Positions 6,252 to 7,844 of a stretch of 7,844 bases of DNA are shown one piece after another. The DNA is from Gemmatimonadota bacterium. GTDB taxonomy: Bacteria; Gemmatimonadota; Gemmatimonadetes; Longimicrobiales; Gaopeijiaceae. Every line of letters begins with the position of its first letter. The first letter of the stretch is position 1. The notes beneath the pieces were generated by a model. The model searched no databases. It saw nothing but the letters and a program-made list of their open reading frames with translations, and was not told where the DNA came from. The translations under genes and the position numbers were made by a program. The stretch is from positions 1-7,844 of the forward strand of contig SKZC01000392.1 in the NCBI GenBank assembly GCA_007127575.1, written 5' to 3'.

Positions 6252-7844
6252 ATGGTGGAAGAGAGGGGCCTGCTTCAGAGGGCGACTGCATGGCGCCCAC
6301 TTTGGGGTTTTGGGGTCGTGGCCACAGCGTTCATGGGCGCCGCGTCTCCGTGCGCCGGCGCCACTCCCCTCGGAGCTTGGGAAGCAGCTCGAGAGGTGGC
6401 CGCCCTCCCCCCGGACACCCTGGACGCCTATCCGGACGGCGCCACCCGGACCCTTGTGTTTCGGGCACGGGAAGCCCGGGAGGAGCTCCGTGAAGGCCTG
6501 GACAGCTACGAGGCGCGGATGTGGGAGCGGCTCTATGTGGGGCTGGATGCCACCCGCTTTCGGAGAGAGCGAGGCCTTTTGGACCGGGAGCGGGCCGGCT
6601 GGGTGCGGTGGGAGCGGGACGGCCGGCGAATCATCCGGTGGGAGGGTGCCCGGGAGGACGTACCGGTGGCGGGACCCGAGGAAGGGCGGAGGCGAGGAGC
6701 AGCTCTTCAACGTTCCCTGGCCGGATCGGGGCTCCCGGCTCCGTTGCAGTACCGACCCGGCGACGACCGGATCGTCTTCGGATCCGCCTGGGCGCTTCAC
6801 CCCCTCGCGGACACGGCGGCCCACCACTACCGGTTCGCCCTCGGGGACACCCTCCGGCTGCGCCTCTCTTCCCCGCCTCGAGAGATCCAGCTCGTGGAGC
6901 TTCGAGTCACCCCGCGCCGATCCGACTTCCGGCTTCTGGCGGGATCCCTCTGGTTCGACCATGAAACCGGGGAGCTCGTCCGGGCCAGCTACCGACCGGC
7001 GCGCCCCTTCGATCTGGCGGTGGATGGCGGAGAGGACGGGGAGGGGGCGCCCCGGCTCCTCCGGTCCATCCAGGCGGAGATCCAGTACGTCACGGTGGAC
7101 TACGGGCTCTATGACCTGGACTGGTGGCTGCCTCGCCGCTTCGTCTTCGAGGGGGAGGTGCGCCTGGGCGCAGTGGTCCGCATCCCGGCCGTCTTCGAGT
7201 GGACCTTGGACGAGTTCGCCGTAAACGGGGCGGATGCCGTTTCCCCGGTGGACGGGGTCCCCCATGGGTGGGAGCATCGGGTGCGGAGAGAGGGCGTGGC
7301 CGGGGAGGACTCGGTGAAGGTCATCGTCTTCGTACCTCCCGGCGATTCGCTGCAAGCGTCGCCTCGGGTGGGGGAAGCGGTAGCGGGCCGCGAGCCCCTT
7401 TCCCTGGGCCGGGACGAGGCCCGGGAGATCCTGGCGCGGGTGGACGCCCTCCGCCGGGCGTACGGCCTCCCGCGCCCCCAGCTCGCCTGGGGACTTCAGG
7501 ATGACCTCCTCCGGTACAACCGGGTGGAGGGTTTGGGGGTGGGGATGCGGGTCACGGTGCCGGTGAGCGGGCGTAACCGGCTCTGGGTGGAACCTCGACT
7601 CGCTACCGGAGAGCCCCTCTGGTCGGGGGAGGTGGGGGCGGCACGGGAAGGCGCCGGGCGGCGGCTTTCCGCCACGGTGTATCGCCGCACGGCCCACACC
7701 GAGGACGGACCGGACCCTCACAGGCTGTCGGCGGGCCTTTCCGCCTTGGTCTTCGGCTCGGATCCCGCGGACTACTATCTGGCCGAGGGCGGAGAGGTGA
7801 GGGCGGAGTGGGAGCGCCGCTGGGGCCGGGGGTGGGGGGAGATC
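6252..7844 (+). CDS. Uncharacterised secreted protein, probable outer-membrane beta-barrel (3' end missing)
   Basis: The reading frame is open for 531 codons and leaves the window without a stop. Residues 1-37 look like a Sec signal peptide: basic residues (R5, R10, R15), a hydrophobic stretch (about 17-32), and AGA before TP as a possible cleavage site. Residues 41-130 are Arg/Glu-rich and probably helical. From about 160 to 330 the sequence alternates polar and hydrophobic residues like beta strands, with RLLAGSLWFDHETGELVRASY (228-248) and YGLYDLDWWLPRRFVFEGEV (284-303). These recall the periplasmic part of DUF5686-like outer-membrane proteins. From 421, RYNRVEGLGVGMRV resembles the 'N-x-VEG' opening of a beta-barrel, with strand-like alternation to the end. 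That family link is from memory of its pattern, not from a search. A lipoprotein start is unlikely, since C34 is not in a lipobox. The gene diverges from the zinc-ribbon/TPR gene. Its frame is much more protein-like than the long antisense frame on the opposite strand. Confidence 0.8.
   Translation, partial: MVEERGLLQRATAWRPLWGFGVVATAFMGAASPCAGATPLGAWEAAREVAALPPDTLDAYPDGATRTLVFRAREAREELREGLDSYEARMWERLYVGLDATRFRRERGLLDRERAGWVRWERDGRRIIRWEGAREDVPVAGPEEGRRRGAALQRSLAGSGLPAPLQYRPGDDRIVFGSAWALHPLADTAAHHYRFALGDTLRLRLSSPPREIQLVELRVTPRRSDFRLLAGSLWFDHETGELVRASYRPARPFDLAVDGGEDGEGAPRLLRSIQAEIQYVTVDYGLYDLDWWLPRRFVFEGEVRLGAVVRIPAVFEWTLDEFAVNGADAVSPVDGVPHGWEHRVRREGVAGEDSVKVIVFVPPGDSLQASPRVGEAVAGREPLSLGRDEAREILARVDALRRAYGLPRPQLAWGLQDDLLRYNRVEGLGVGMRVTVPVSGRNRLWVEPRLATGEPLWSGEVGAAREGAGRRLSATVYRRTAHTEDGPDPHRLSAGLSALVFGSDPADYYLAEGGEVRAEWERRWGRGWGEI

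Noticed and set aside
6219..7721. A 500-codon open frame on the minus strand opposite the 6252 gene.
   Set aside because: The plus-strand frame has a good ribosome binding site, a signal peptide and strand-like patterning. The minus frame is Pro/Arg/Gly/His-rich with no domain features.

Overview
The window is GC-rich bacterial DNA. Five genes are supported, four on the minus strand and one divergent gene on the plus strand that runs off the right edge. The codon use (strong G/C third positions), the mitochondrial-like alpha/beta E1 plus E2 pyruvate dehydrogenase, and a large predicted outer-membrane protein of a Gemmatimonadota/Bacteroidota-like kind all fit a high-GC diderm. Gemmatimonadota is my best guess, inferred from general resemblance and not from a phylogenetic marker.

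Region 1-315 is non-coding on the evidence available and lies downstream of the operon. It holds short inverted repeats, one of which may end transcription. Region 316-4890 is a minus-strand operon read right to left: lipA (lipoyl synthase), pdhA (E1 alpha), pdhB (E1 beta) and pdhC (E2 dihydrolipoyl acetyltransferase). The gaps are 5, 58 and 36 bases. The enzyme that installs the lipoyl cofactor is thus made from the same transcript as the E2 protein that carries it. The E3 gene (lpd) and the octanoyl transferase gene (lipB) are not in the window. Region 4891-5166 holds a plausible sigma70-type promoter and a roughly 200-base, hairpin-rich leader for this operon.

Region 5167-5976 encodes a small membrane protein of unknown function, with two zinc-ribbon-like cysteine sets, one transmembrane helix and a TPR-like helical tail. 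Its ribosome binding site is nearly perfect. Region 5977-6251 is the divergent intergenic region, with overlapping -10-like elements for both directions and a 12-bp palindrome. From 6252 to the end is the first 531 codons of a secreted protein whose layout (signal peptide, periplasmic domain, then what looks like the start of a beta-barrel) suggests an uncharacterised outer-membrane protein.

Most of the window is central metabolism with ordinary sequence. I found no mobile element, CRISPR array, tRNA, rRNA or defence system. The points most worth following up are the two uncharacterised proteins, the long structured leader of the lipA-pdh operon, and the very acidic, internally repeated linker of E2.
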